A DNA stretch of 21,250 bases from Patescibacteria group bacterium (GCA_029260985.1 JAJDCE010000088.1:1-21250); one strand, 5' to 3'; positions 1 to 7,138 are shown, numbered from the stretch's first letter. Numbers and translations: made by a program. Notes: generated by a model not told the origin, from the letters alone.

Positions 1-2
1 CT

Positions 3-1013
3 GGGGACACGATCAGCGCAGCCCACTTTGGCGTAGGGGGTACTGAAGGTCTGCAATCAATCTTTCTGCTGCCCAAACATGGCCCCAGCGAAATTCAAAG
101 ACTCCAAGCCACTGCACATGGGTTTAGAAATGCGATTACCATTTTAATTGAAGGCAGTTTCGATGATGGGCAAAAGGTAATTAAAGAAATGCTTACCGAG
201 CCAAAATATGAGGAAATGAAAGAGGAGAATAATTACACTTCATTTAACTCTATCAATATCGCACGCATCATCGCGCAGATAATTTATTATTTCCGTGCTT
301 ACTTTGATCTGATAAAAAAAGGCGCTATTCAAAATGGTGATCCGGTTAACTTTTCAACACCTTCAGGTAATTTTGGTGACGCGCTGGCAGGGGTCTATGC
401 AAAAAAAATGGGCTTGCCGGTCAATAAAATTAATGTCGCTACGAATGTGAATGATGTATTACATAAATTTCTGCAGACAGGAAGATATACACCTGGAGAA
501 AAATCTGTACCAACATTAGCGCCGTCGCAGGATATTACAGTCGCGAGTAATTTTGAGCGGATGGTCTTTGAAGTCGTCCAGGATCCAGAAAGAGTTCAGC
601 AGCTAATGAAGAATCTAAGTGAAAATGGATACTTCGAAGTGTCTCCGCAGGAATTGAGCAGTTTTAGAAAAACACTTGAATCCTCCACGACAAACGATGC
701 CCAAATCAATACCACTATTACTGAAACTTACCGAAGAGGCGGACAGGTGATTGACCCGCACACAGCAACCGGTGTTCATGGCGGAATACATGTCTTCGGT
801 CAGAATCCGGAAATTCCAACTATATGCCTGGGAACTGCTGAGCATATTAAGTTTGATCAGCCTGAGGGAGTTCCAAGAGATGATGAAAGATACAATGAGG
901 TCGTTGAACCGTTGAGGCGGAGGCCGGAAGACTTCCTGGAATCATCTGCGGACGAATCCAGCGTCGTTGAGGCGGTAAGAATAGCGACCGAAAAAGTTAA
1001 TAGCAGAACTTAA
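3..1013 (+). CDS. thrC: Threonine synthase, 3' part (5' end outside the window)
   Basis: PLP-dependent enzyme that converts O-phosphohomoserine to threonine and phosphate in the cytoplasm. The reading frame is open from base 3, well before the first ATG at 189, so the gene enters from the left edge and about 336 codons remain. The visible protein starts at the GDT-SAA phosphate-binding segment, then IQRLQ, the EGSFDDGQ segment, NSINIARIIAQIIYYF, and STPSGNFGDALAGVYAKKMG with VATNVNDVLHKF. These follow the order of the yeast/E. coli-type threonine synthase family. The PLP lysine lies upstream and is not visible. The family is usually 430-460 residues, so about a quarter is missing. The gene ends in TAA, followed by a 105-bp gap with a promoter for the next gene. 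Confidence 0.95.
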   Translation, partial: GDTISAAHFGVGGTEGLQSIFLLPKHGPSEIQRLQATAHGFRNAITILIEGSFDDGQKVIKEMLTEPKYEEMKEENNYTSFNSINIARIIAQIIYYFRAYFDLIKKGAIQNGDPVNFSTPSGNFGDALAGVYAKKMGLPVNKINVATNVNDVLHKFLQTGRYTPGEKSVPTLAPSQDITVASNFERMVFEVVQDPERVQQLMKNLSENGYFEVSPQELSSFRKTLESSTTNDAQINTTITETYRRGGQVIDPHTATGVHGGIHVFGQNPEIPTICLGTAEHIKFDQPEGVPRDDERYNEVVEPLRRRPEDFLESSADESSVVEAVRIATEKVNSRT

Positions 1014-1036
1014 TTGACCTCAAGTTCATGATGAAA

Positions 1037-1048
1037 ACACACGTGTGT
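1037..1048. promoter_or_regulatory. 12-bp perfect palindrome upstream of a promoter
   Basis: ACACACGTGTGT is a perfect inverted repeat that ends 16 bp before the -35 hexamer of the promoter at 1065-1093. Its position fits an operator or activator site for the cyclic-nucleotide-binding gene. A 12-bp palindrome can also arise by chance, so this is only a candidate. Confidence 0.3.
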
Positions 1049-1064
1049 ACGAGAAAAGGTGTTA

Positions 1065-1093
1065 TTGATTTAATATTCTTGGATTGATATACT
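1065..1093 (+). promoter_or_regulatory. Promoter of the cNMP-binding / DUF3307 pair
   Basis: TTGATT, 17 bp, then TATACT, with a TG one base before the -10 (extended -10, TGnTATACT). Transcription would start near 1100, giving a leader of about 19 nt before the ATG at 1119. No Shine-Dalgarno-like purine run is seen in the leader. Confidence 0.6.
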
Positions 1094-1118
1094 TTATGCG
1101 AAAAATTAACACTAAAAA

Positions 1119-1511
1119 ATGATTGAAATTCTAAAAAACATCCCTTTTTTCAATGAGTTAGCGGATGAAGACCTTCAGATGATTGCTGAGAAAGTTCAGT
1201 TAGAGTATTTTCCGGCTGAGCACATCATCTTCAATGCTGATGATGAAGGCAATAAAATGTATGTGATCAAACGGGGTCAGGTACAAGTGATCAGAGATAA
1301 CACCATTCTGGCTATCTTAAAAGACAACGCCTTTTTTGGGGAAATGGCTCTAGTGTCTGATGAAAAGCGCAATGCCACCATCAAAACGGTCACTGATATT
1401 GAACTTTTGACTATCGATAAACTCGACTTTAAACACATTATGGAAAACAACCGCTCCATCGCTTCCATCGTAAGTTACGAAGTCGTCAAACGAGCTAATA
1501 GCATTCCATAA
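1119..1511 (+). CDS. Stand-alone cyclic-nucleotide-binding (CNB) domain protein
   Basis: A 130-residue cytoplasmic protein made of one cNMP-binding domain. The N-terminal helix and FFNELADEDLQMIAEKV begin the fold, G44 to G53 is the beta-roll with YVIKRGQVQV, and the phosphate-binding cassette runs from F73-G74-E75 to R84-N85-A86-T87. Glu75 and Arg84 match the residues that hold the ribose and the cyclic phosphate in the family, so binding of cAMP or cGMP is plausible. There is no helix-turn-helix after the domain, so it is not a Crp/Fnr-type transcription factor. The next gene starts 2 bp after the stop, and a nucleotide cyclase is encoded convergently just beyond it. I infer that this is a small effector subunit in a cyclic-nucleotide circuit, with the partner unknown. 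Confidence 0.88.
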   Translation: MIEILKNIPFFNELADEDLQMIAEKVQLEYFPAEHIIFNADDEGNKMYVIKRGQVQVIRDNTILAILKDNAFFGEMALVSDEKRNATIKTVTDIELLTIDKLDFKHIMENNRSIASIVSYEVVKRANSIP

Positions 1512-1513
1512 AA

Positions 1514-2074
1514 ATGACCTTAGTTTACCATCTCATCTTAACGCACTTCCTTGCGGATTATCCATTCCAGCCTGGCCGGCTGGTGAAGTATAAGTATAAG
1601 AGTTTTTGGGGAATTCTCATTCACACCGTCATTCATCTGACCATCATTAGCCTCACAGTTTTCCCTTTCTTGCAGAACAGCCGGGTGATCTGGGGGGTTG
1701 CAATCATTTTTATCACTCATAATCTCATCGATTACACCAAGGTGGCTATTGATAAAAAAAAGTTGATAAATGGTTTCGTCCTTTATTTAGCTGATCAGAT
1801 CACTCACTTAATAGTCGTATTGGGAGTAGCGATTTGGTTGATCGGCGACGTGAGTCCATGGATAGCAGGACCTTGGTTTCACTATTATTCTGATATTGGA
1901 TTGGTGAATTATTTAACCGTTTTGGTACTGGCTACCTTCTTCTTTGATGTTACCCGGTGGACGTACGCAAATACCAAGAAAAAACATCCTTACAAACGAG
2001 GTTATAAGCTCATGATCAAAAATGCCATCGGCGTCACGATCATATTTGCTGGCTACTTCATCTTAATGAACTAG
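1514..2074 (+). CDS. DUF3307-family integral membrane protein
   Basis: A 186-residue, very hydrophobic protein with about five membrane segments. The N-terminal pattern HLILTHFLADYPFQ, the middle FITHNLIDYTK and then ADQITHL are typical of the DUF3307 family, where conserved His and Asp/Gln residues lie at the membrane face. The function of the family is not established. The gene starts 2 bp after the CNB gene, so the two are surely co-transcribed and may be translationally coupled. It ends in TAG 5 bp before the convergent stop codon of the cyclase, which leaves no room for a terminator. A membrane target or anchor for the CNB protein is a reasonable guess, but only a guess. Confidence 0.8.
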   Translation: MTLVYHLILTHFLADYPFQPGRLVKYKYKSFWGILIHTVIHLTIISLTVFPFLQNSRVIWGVAIIFITHNLIDYTKVAIDKKKLINGFVLYLADQITHLIVVLGVAIWLIGDVSPWIAGPWFHYYSDIGLVNYLTVLVLATFFFDVTRWTYANTKKKHPYKRGYKLMIKNAIGVTIIFAGYFILMN

Positions 2075-2079
2075 GCAGT

Positions 2080-4122
2080 TTATTTGGTCGTGAATGTATA
2101 CACCCCATCCCAATCCACATCAGGTGGATTTTTTATAAAGGCATTACAACGCTCCACAAAAACCTTAGAAGGAGGGTCATTGGCGATGACAGAGAACTTC
2201 TTCTGCGCCGCCATAAAGTTTTTAGAGCGGTACAGCTTTAAGGCTTCATCAAAAGCCTGAATGATTGCAAGACGCTCTTGTGGCACCTCGTCTTTTTTGC
2301 CAATCAATTCATAAATCCGAACCGGTGTGTCTTTACCTTTCACCCGAATCTGATCAAGTTCACGGCAAACAAGTGCTTCTTTCACCGTTTCATAAGTGTA
2401 TTCAGAAATCATGACTTCGGTACCATATTGCTTATTGATACTTTCAAGTCTTGAGGCCAGATTCACATTATCCCCCATAATCGTATAATCAAAGCGGTCT
2501 TCCGAGCCCATATTACCGGCAATCACTTCACCAGTGTTAATTCCAATGCGGATATGAATAGGGGGAAGATTGTTTTTTTCAGATTCAAGCCTGAATTGAG
2601 CGACTTTGCCTTGATTCTCTAACGCGGCCAGGCAGGCATGAAGCGCATGATCTTTCTGTGGAACAGGAGCTCCCCAAAAGGCCATGATGGCGTCACCCTC
2701 ATATTTATCCAGTGTTCCCTTATGCTCCAGAATTACATTGGTCATTTCATCGAGATATGAATTGAGAAAAGTTACGAGCTGACCTGGTTCCATTCCTTCA
2801 GCAATCGAAGTAAAACCTGCGACATCCGAAAAGAACGCAGTCACTTCCCGTTTTGCTCCACCCAATTCCAGCATTTTAGGATCTTTCAAAATCTGATCAA
2901 CCACCGATTTATTCACGAAATGACCAAAAGCACCTTTTATGTACTTTTTCTCACCTTGTTCAAAACGAAGCCGAAGCAAAAATGAGCTGATAAAAGTAAT
3001 CAGAATAGTAATAAACGGATAGATAACATTGAGAAAAATCCGTTGCTCATAGGCCACAATCCCTGCCACCATCACTCCAAAAAGCTCAATGATAAGAATA
3101 GGGATCGCATAGCGGATTCGTAAGATTGTGAAAAGAATCAGATTCACCAGAATGAGCCCGGCAAGTCCAAGCCACAAGCTTAGATCGGTTTGATCTCTCA
3201 AATATTTTTCGCTGATGATGGTCTGAATATTATTGGCATGAATTTCCACCCCAGGCATTCTGACCCCTTGACTCACCGGTGAATTATAATAATCCTGAAG
3301 GTCGATGGCAGTTGGGCCAATCAGAACAATTTTTTCATTAAAGCTGGCTCGGTTCCCCTTGTTATCTACAAAATTCTCACTCAGAAGGTCCGCCATGGAT
3401 ACCTGAGTAAAGCTGCCAGGTGCCCCAAAATAATTGATATACATAAAATGGGTTTCCTGCTTACTGACCGAATCGGTCAATGAATGAACAGGGATGCTCA
3501 TTTCCTCAGAGAACTCGTACTGGTTATGACTCACGGTGTGATTGAGAGGTTCCTGATTCATATACTGGCGAGCGATCTCAAGCGAAAAAGCCTCTAACAT
3601 CTGCTCCTTGGCAGAGCTAAAGATGGGGAGTTTTCTTACAAATCCGTCTTCGTCTAAGCTCACATTGATCCACCCTACTTTGGGTTCAGCTTTTAGCAAA
3701 GTTCGATTAGGAAGTTCGGGAATCCGCCCGCCGTTTTCAAAATAGTAACGGGCAGCGAGTACAACATTATCAGAATCGCTCAGGTTTTTTTGGAAGGCTT
3801 CATCATCCGCTGGACCGTGAATGGACTGATCCGGGAAGGTCATATCAATCCCAATCACAGCCGCCCCTTCTTCATTCAGTATCTCAATCGCTTTGCCATA
3901 GTTCGCCCGTTCCCATCGGGGAAGAGGGCCCAATTGGTCACTCGATAAACTTTTCTCATCAATCGCCACAATCACAATTTCCGGGCTGGCCGAAGCAAAA
4001 TCATAGAATTTATTTTGAATCCCTTTCTGAAGCCCATCAAAAGCCCCCCGGTTCACCAAAAGAAACATAAATAGGGCAATCAGAAGACCCGCTCCGGCAA
4101 TTTTTAGGATTTTATTGGTCAT
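2080..4122 (-). CDS. CHASE2-domain adenylate/guanylate cyclase
   Basis: A 680-residue membrane-bound class III nucleotide cyclase. Residues about 5-25 form a first membrane anchor and about 30-310 an extracytoplasmic CHASE2 sensor (with VIVAIDEKSL and GVRMPGVEIHANNIQTI). Three membrane segments lie at about 315-385, and a cytoplasmic catalytic domain at about 420-615. Catalytic residues are in place: metal-binding Asp433 (FSDVAGFT) and Asp477 (KYEGDAIMAFWGAP), 44 residues apart as in known cyclases, Lys473 and the Thr of DYTIMGD at the base-recognising positions, and the Asn and Arg of NVNLASRL. Lys plus Thr favours ATP over GTP, so cAMP is the likely product. A C-terminal helical tail of about 60 residues follows. 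The start codon lies inside the end of a 30-codon peptide gene. The stop is TAA. Confidence 0.93.
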   Translation of the reverse strand: MTNKILKIAGAGLLIALFMFLLVNRGAFDGLQKGIQNKFYDFASASPEIVIVAIDEKSLSSDQLGPLPRWERANYGKAIEILNEEGAAVIGIDMTFPDQSIHGPADDEAFQKNLSDSDNVVLAARYYFENGGRIPELPNRTLLKAEPKVGWINVSLDEDGFVRKLPIFSSAKEQMLEAFSLEIARQYMNQEPLNHTVSHNQYEFSEEMSIPVHSLTDSVSKQETHFMYINYFGAPGSFTQVSMADLLSENFVDNKGNRASFNEKIVLIGPTAIDLQDYYNSPVSQGVRMPGVEIHANNIQTIISEKYLRDQTDLSLWLGLAGLILVNLILFTILRIRYAIPILIIELFGVMVAGIVAYEQRIFLNVIYPFITILITFISSFLLRLRFEQGEKKYIKGAFGHFVNKSVVDQILKDPKMLELGGAKREVTAFFSDVAGFTSIAEGMEPGQLVTFLNSYLDEMTNVILEHKGTLDKYEGDAIMAFWGAPVPQKDHALHACLAALENQGKVAQFRLESEKNNLPPIHIRIGINTGEVIAGNMGSEDRFDYTIMGDNVNLASRLESINKQYGTEVMISEYTYETVKEALVCRELDQIRVKGKDTPVRIYELIGKKDEVPQERLAIIQAFDEALKLYRSKNFMAAQKKFSVIANDPPSKVFVERCNAFIKNPPDVDWDGVYTFTTK

Positions 4123-4204
4123 CGTTTTCCTGATCTTCTAAATGAGAAGCAACCATATATAAAATGATGGTAAGGCCGAGCCATTTGAGAAGTTTTTTAA
4201 GCAT
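4112..4204 (-). CDS. 30-residue membrane peptide overlapping the cyclase start
   Basis: A short ORF starts at an ATG at 4204 and ends in TAA 11 nt inside the cyclase gene, in a different frame. The peptide begins MLKKLLKWLGLTIILYMVAS and then turns acidic (EDQENDDQ at the end). It has a positively charged N-terminus, one hydrophobic segment of about 14-16 residues and a charged tail, as expected for a small single-pass membrane peptide. The overlap suggests translational coupling to the cyclase. No clear Shine-Dalgarno site is seen. It may be a partner of the cyclase or just a leader ORF; homologues are not known to me. Confidence 0.5.
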   Translation of the reverse strand: MLKKLLKWLGLTIILYMVASHLEDQENDDQ

Positions 4205-4234
4205 ATTATTGAGTTCGTAGTTCGCAATTTATAG

Positions 4235-4276
4235 CCCTAAAGCTTAAGATTTACGACTTATGGCTTAAGGCTATTA
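4235..4276. repeat. Heptamer array A (cyclase leader)
   Basis: About six 7-bp units on the + strand: CCCTAAA, GCTTAAG, ATTTACG, ACTTATG, GCTTAAG, GCTATTA. The consensus is close to RCTTAAG. The array lies in the transcribed leader between the minus-strand promoter at 4289-4317 and the small peptide gene. The same unit type recurs 9.4 kb away ahead of purD (13662-13696), where the last unit, GCTATAA, is also nearly the same. Confidence 0.7.
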
Positions 4277-4288
4277 AATAATCCCTAT

Positions 4289-4317
4289 ATTATAACATAT
4301 TTACCTCTAAAACTCAA
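4289..4317 (-). promoter_or_regulatory. Extended -10 promoter of the cyclase operon
   Basis: Read on the minus strand: TTGAGT, 17 bp, then TATAAT preceded by TG one base upstream (TGTTATAAT). Transcription would begin near 4282, giving a leader of about 78 nt that contains heptamer array A. The 18 bp around the -10 (4286-4303) recur exactly at 6348-6365 ahead of the acidic orphan gene. Confidence 0.7.
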
Positions 4318-4372
4318 TGAATTCAGTAGATTTGGATTGTGGTTATTCAGGAACAACAATCCGAAAAAGACC

Positions 4373-4400
4373 TTGATTTATGAGGAAAATGCGGTATGAT
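4373..4400 (+). promoter_or_regulatory. Candidate promoter of a structured RNA
   Basis: TTGATT, 16 bp, TATGAT. It would start transcription near 4407, just before the folded region and the terminator at 4531-4555. The hexamers are good but not perfect. It is called mainly because its position fits the structured region downstream. Confidence 0.45.
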
Positions 4401-4406
4401 AAGGGA

Positions 4407-4555
4407 GAAAGTTATTTTAAATGCAAATGCAAACCCACAAACGCATGTTTACATGGGCACTCGTCATTATTCCTCACCCAGGAGGCCTTTTGCATTAAAC
4501 AAGAAAACTTTCATCCAACAAGCAAACTTAAGGCCTCAACAGAAGAGGTCTTTTT
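4407..4555 (+). ncRNA. Putative structured RNA or attenuator leader, about 150 nt
   Basis: No convincing protein is encoded here. AATGCAAA (two overlapping registers in 4420-4433) can close a multi-helix fold with TTTGCATT at 4489-4496. Inside are a hairpin (CCCA 4434-4437 with TGGG 4454-4457, stacked on AAAC/GTTT around a GCAT loop) and a second hairpin (CCTC 4472-4475 with GAGG 4482-4485). GAGGCCTT at 4482-4489 is also perfectly complementary to AAGGCCTC at 4530-4537, the 5' arm of the terminator. Helix 1:2 or 2:3 or 3:4 can therefore form, as in an attenuator or riboswitch. It matches no riboswitch class I can recognise. A stand-alone small RNA is the alternative, because the next gene has its own promoter. 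Confidence 0.45.
4531..4555 (+). terminator. Rho-independent terminator
   Basis: AGGCCTC, a 7-nt loop, then GAGGTCT (one G-T pair) followed directly by a T run. This is the 3' end of the putative RNA and lies 22 bp before the -35 of the next gene's own promoter. Confidence 0.75.
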
Positions 4556-4576
4556 CATTTAAAGAGAAGCTAAGAA

Positions 4577-4605
4577 TTGACATTTAATTAAATATATATT
4601 ATAAT
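4577..4605 (+). promoter_or_regulatory. Perfect sigma-70-type consensus promoter
   Basis: TTGACA, 17 bp of pure A/T, then TATAAT: all twelve bases match the housekeeping consensus at optimal spacing. Transcription would start near 4612, about 14 nt before the GTG start at 4626. The mRNA is therefore almost leaderless and has no Shine-Dalgarno site. Confidence 0.85.
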
Positions 4606-4625
4606 AATAAGATAACCAATCCTGA

Positions 4626-6152
4626 GTGGAACAACCTTTATCACCCGAATCACAGGCCGTTGAAACCAATCTGCCGCCAGCTAGTGGGCTTGAACAAGTT
4701 CAGGAGGGTGCTAGAGGAAAGCTTATTAGTCAGATCGGATTATCTGATGATCAAAAGCCATCTCCAAACGTAAAAAAAGCCTTTCCATTATTCGGCAATC
4801 ACTTATTTCAGGTGACTGGGCCAGTTAATAGCTCAGAAAGAATGAAAGAGCTTCGGGAAAATCCAGAGCTGCTTGAATTAATGCTCAGCCAAAGGCAAAG
4901 TATTCTTGATTTTATAGGTGTTGATAGCTTTTCTGAGATAAAAAATCAGTATGGAAACGTAGAATTAACCAAGAAAGTACGTGATCATATCACTCAAACT
5001 CTAAGACCTCAATTCATGACGACGGCAAAAAAGGCATTGATTGAGCGGTTAGATGACCCAGAAAGCTTACGACTTGCCTATGAGGATCTGGATGAGGTAG
5101 TGGCAGGAGAGTTAGATCATTTATCAAAAGAAGCTGATGAGATTATCGAGGCAGTTGTGGGTAAATTCTTTCCAGAGACAGGCAGTAATCCGCCATTAGG
5201 AATGCTTAATGAAGTGACCAATAAGCACGATGTCGCCACTTCAGTAATGATGACATTTGATGAAAAAATGCCACCTCGAGCTCGTTATGAAGCTCTTAGG
5301 CGATTGGCTTTAATGGAAATATTATTTAGCTTAGGCGAATTTGAAGATGAAAGGCGAGAAGAAGACCGCGGACTTTCATATTTAGACGATATTTTAACTG
5401 AAGAGGGGGTTTATGCAACAGGGGACTACAAGATAGCCATACCTGAGAATGAATATATGGTTACCGAACACGATCCAACAAATAATAAATGCGTCGGTTA
5501 TTCTCTGATTGGCGATAAGGAAAAGGCAGATACCTTAGGAGCCATGGATGAAAATAGACATGTCACGACGATGGCCTTTCGACACTTTAATGTAGAAGAC
5601 GAAAGCGGTAACCCGAAAGAGATAAGAGGATTGGTTGATAGCCGCATTAAAGATAGGCTCGCAATGGCTTTAAAAATGCTGAGAAAAAATTCGAATGACG
5701 CAGCAGAAGTTCTCAGTGACTTGAATGGAGTGAGAATGGTATTTGAAACTGAAGAGGATATAGAAATGTTTGAAAAATCATTATTAAAAATACTAAGGGC
5801 GAGTGGTCATGAAGTCGAAATAACTCGCACTAAAGAGGCTATTGGAAAAGGGAAGTTGGCATTTAAAAAGCATAATATTTCAATCAATGGTCGAAAGTAT
5901 GAGTTGCAAATATTTACCCTAAAAGAATTTGCAGATTACTTATACAGACGACCAAATTCCTGGTCAGAATACGAAGTGAAACGATTTTTCGAGAGCAGTA
6001 GTTCAGAAGCCTTATTCCCAAGTGATATATACGGCGATTTAGACCGAAAAAAGCTTGCCGAGGAGGCTCAGGATGAAGCGTATCGTAGATCAGCTTCAAA
6101 ATTATGGGGCGCTAAACCTCTGAGGGACGATTTAGAAACTGCAACTGGCTAA
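4626..6152 (+). CDS. Unknown protein with a divergent RelA/SpoT-like nucleotidyltransferase domain (tentative)
   Basis: A 508-residue soluble, acidic protein that starts with GTG. Residues 1-330 are mostly helical with no domain I recognise. In about 335-440 the pattern of a (p)ppGpp synthetase appears: Arg340-x-Lys342 followed by Lys350, Asp365 in DLNGVRMVF, His416, and Glu426-x-Gln428 in YELQIFT. From memory, the ATP-, metal- and catalytic residues of the streptococcal Rel synthetase are R241, K243, K251, D264, H312 and E323; the spacings here are within one or two residues of those. No HD hydrolase motif is apparent. It could be an alarmone synthetase, a toxin of that fold, or an inactive relative. 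Expression should be strong given the consensus promoter. Its stop codon is 6 bp from the convergent stop of a 54-codon gene. The ORF is certain; the family call is not. Confidence 0.45.
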   Translation: MEQPLSPESQAVETNLPPASGLEQVQEGARGKLISQIGLSDDQKPSPNVKKAFPLFGNHLFQVTGPVNSSERMKELRENPELLELMLSQRQSILDFIGVDSFSEIKNQYGNVELTKKVRDHITQTLRPQFMTTAKKALIERLDDPESLRLAYEDLDEVVAGELDHLSKEADEIIEAVVGKFFPETGSNPPLGMLNEVTNKHDVATSVMMTFDEKMPPRARYEALRRLALMEILFSLGEFEDERREEDRGLSYLDDILTEEGVYATGDYKIAIPENEYMVTEHDPTNNKCVGYSLIGDKEKADTLGAMDENRHVTTMAFRHFNVEDESGNPKEIRGLVDSRIKDRLAMALKMLRKNSNDAAEVLSDLNGVRMVFETEEDIEMFEKSLLKILRASGHEVEITRTKEAIGKGKLAFKKHNISINGRKYELQIFTLKEFADYLYRRPNSWSEYEVKRFFESSSSEALFPSDIYGDLDRKKLAEEAQDEAYRRSASKLWGAKPLRDDLETATG

Positions 6153-6158
6153 CTTAAC

Positions 6159-6323
6159 TTAGGCATGTCCCTCACCCTCATATTCAACTGCTTCTTTAAC
6201 TTGCCCACGGGTTTCCTGAGTCGCTACCACTCTCTCTTCTTTGTGGGCTACAGGAAGAGCGTCATGTTCACCCGAAGGGAGCTCATGCTCAGGATCTAGT
6301 GGTTCGAATTTTGGATCTGCCAT
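6159..6323 (-). CDS. 54-residue acidic orphan protein
   Basis: ATG at 6323 to TAA at 6159. The peptide starts MADPKFEPLDPEHELPSGEH and ends EYEGEGHA. It is rich in Glu, His and Pro, has no membrane segment and no cysteine, and is probably disordered. A good extended -10 promoter sits just upstream, which supports it as a real gene although it is short. It is encoded convergently to the RelA/SpoT-like gene, with 6 bp between the stops. I do not recognise a family. An antitoxin or small regulator of its neighbour is possible but not supported by sequence. Confidence 0.6.
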   Translation of the reverse strand: MADPKFEPLDPEHELPSGEHDALPVAHKEERVVATQETRGQVKEAVEYEGEGHA

Positions 6324-6350
6324 AGTATTTATTTTAGATTTTATATGTAT

Positions 6351-6379
6351 ATTATAACATATTTAATCTAAACATGCAA
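6351..6379 (-). promoter_or_regulatory. Extended -10 promoter of the acidic orphan gene
   Basis: On the minus strand: TTGCAT, 17 bp, then TATAAT with TG one base upstream. The -35 lies inside the 3' end of lgt. The start site near 6344 gives a leader of about 21 nt. The surrounding 18 bp are identical to those at the cyclase promoter (4286-4303). The weak -35 is compensated by the extended -10. Confidence 0.6.
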
Positions 6380-7138
6380 ATAGTGTTTTCTGTACAATCC
6401 AATTAACCCAATCACCATCATGGCAAAACTAAAGAGTTGGCCAAGCGTGAAGGTGTTTAAAATAAAACCCACTTGCGGATCGGGTGCCCGCCAAAATTCA
6501 ATAATTACCCTAAAGAGTCCATAAAAGGTCAAATAGCTGTAGATAAGAACTCCCTTTTTTGGCTTTTTGCTGAATATAAAGGATAGAATCAGGAATAATA
6601 AAAATGCCGCAAAAGCCTGGAATAACTGAGAGGGGTAACGCAGCATTCCATCCCCAAAATCAACCCCCATCCATTCAAAACGGGGATTTTCAATCACCCG
6701 CCCCACCAATTCTCGGTTAATAAAATTAGCCACTCGGGTAAAAGTAAGCGCCAGAGCCCCGGGAATCACAGCAATATCAGCCAAATCCACAAACTTAATT
6801 TTGTACTTTTTGCAAAAGAAATAAGCCATAATAGACGCGGCAATCAATCCGCCATGAAAAGACATTCCCCCTTCCCAAATAGCAAAAGCTGATATCGGAT
6901 TTTCCAGATAATAACTCAGGTTATAAAAGAGAATATAGCCAAGCCTTCCCCCTAAAATCACACCCACTACAAAGAACCAGAAGGCAAAATCAAAAATTTG
7001 ATTGATATCCTTGAACACTTTTCGTTTTTGATTAAGCTTTGTAAGAATCCAAATGCCCAGCAAAAGCCCAACCGCATAACTTATGCCATACCAATGAACC
7101 GCTAGGGGGCCGATGTTGAAGGCGATAGGATCAATCAT
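6368..7138 (-). CDS. lgt: Prolipoprotein diacylglyceryl transferase
   Basis: Membrane enzyme that transfers diacylglycerol from phosphatidylglycerol to the lipobox cysteine of prolipoproteins, the first step of lipoprotein maturation. The protein has 256 residues and about seven membrane segments. It shows the family's N-terminal HWYGISYAVGLLLG, GGRLGYILFYN, the WEGGMSFHGGL segment containing the essential His, the RVANFINRELVGR segment with the Lgt signature Asn/Glu/Arg, and RYPSQLFQA near the end. It starts at the ATG at 7138 and ends in TAG. It is divergent from tsaD across 87 bp. No strong promoter for it is evident in that gap. Confidence 0.95.
   Translation of the reverse strand: MIDPIAFNIGPLAVHWYGISYAVGLLLGIWILTKLNQKRKVFKDINQIFDFAFWFFVVGVILGGRLGYILFYNLSYYLENPISAFAIWEGGMSFHGGLIAASIMAYFFCKKYKIKFVDLADIAVIPGALALTFTRVANFINRELVGRVIENPRFEWMGVDFGDGMLRYPSQLFQAFAAFLLFLILSFIFSKKPKKGVLIYSYLTFYGLFRVIIEFWRAPDPQVGFILNTFTLGQLFSFAMMVIGLIGLYRKHYLHV

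Noticed and set aside
1030..1090. Short ORF starting ATGATG upstream of the CNB gene
   Set aside because: It would encode only about 19 residues, end in TGA unlike all other genes here, and lies over the promoter.
4380..4587. Two overlapping short ORFs of 60 and 63 codons in different frames
   Set aside because: They overlap each other and the structured RNA and terminator, have no recognisable protein features, and run through the promoter-terminator region. They are better explained as chance ORFs over an RNA.
6296..6315. tRNA-like T-loop sequence GGTTCGAATT
   Set aside because: No cloverleaf can be formed around it, and it lies in the 54-codon gene.
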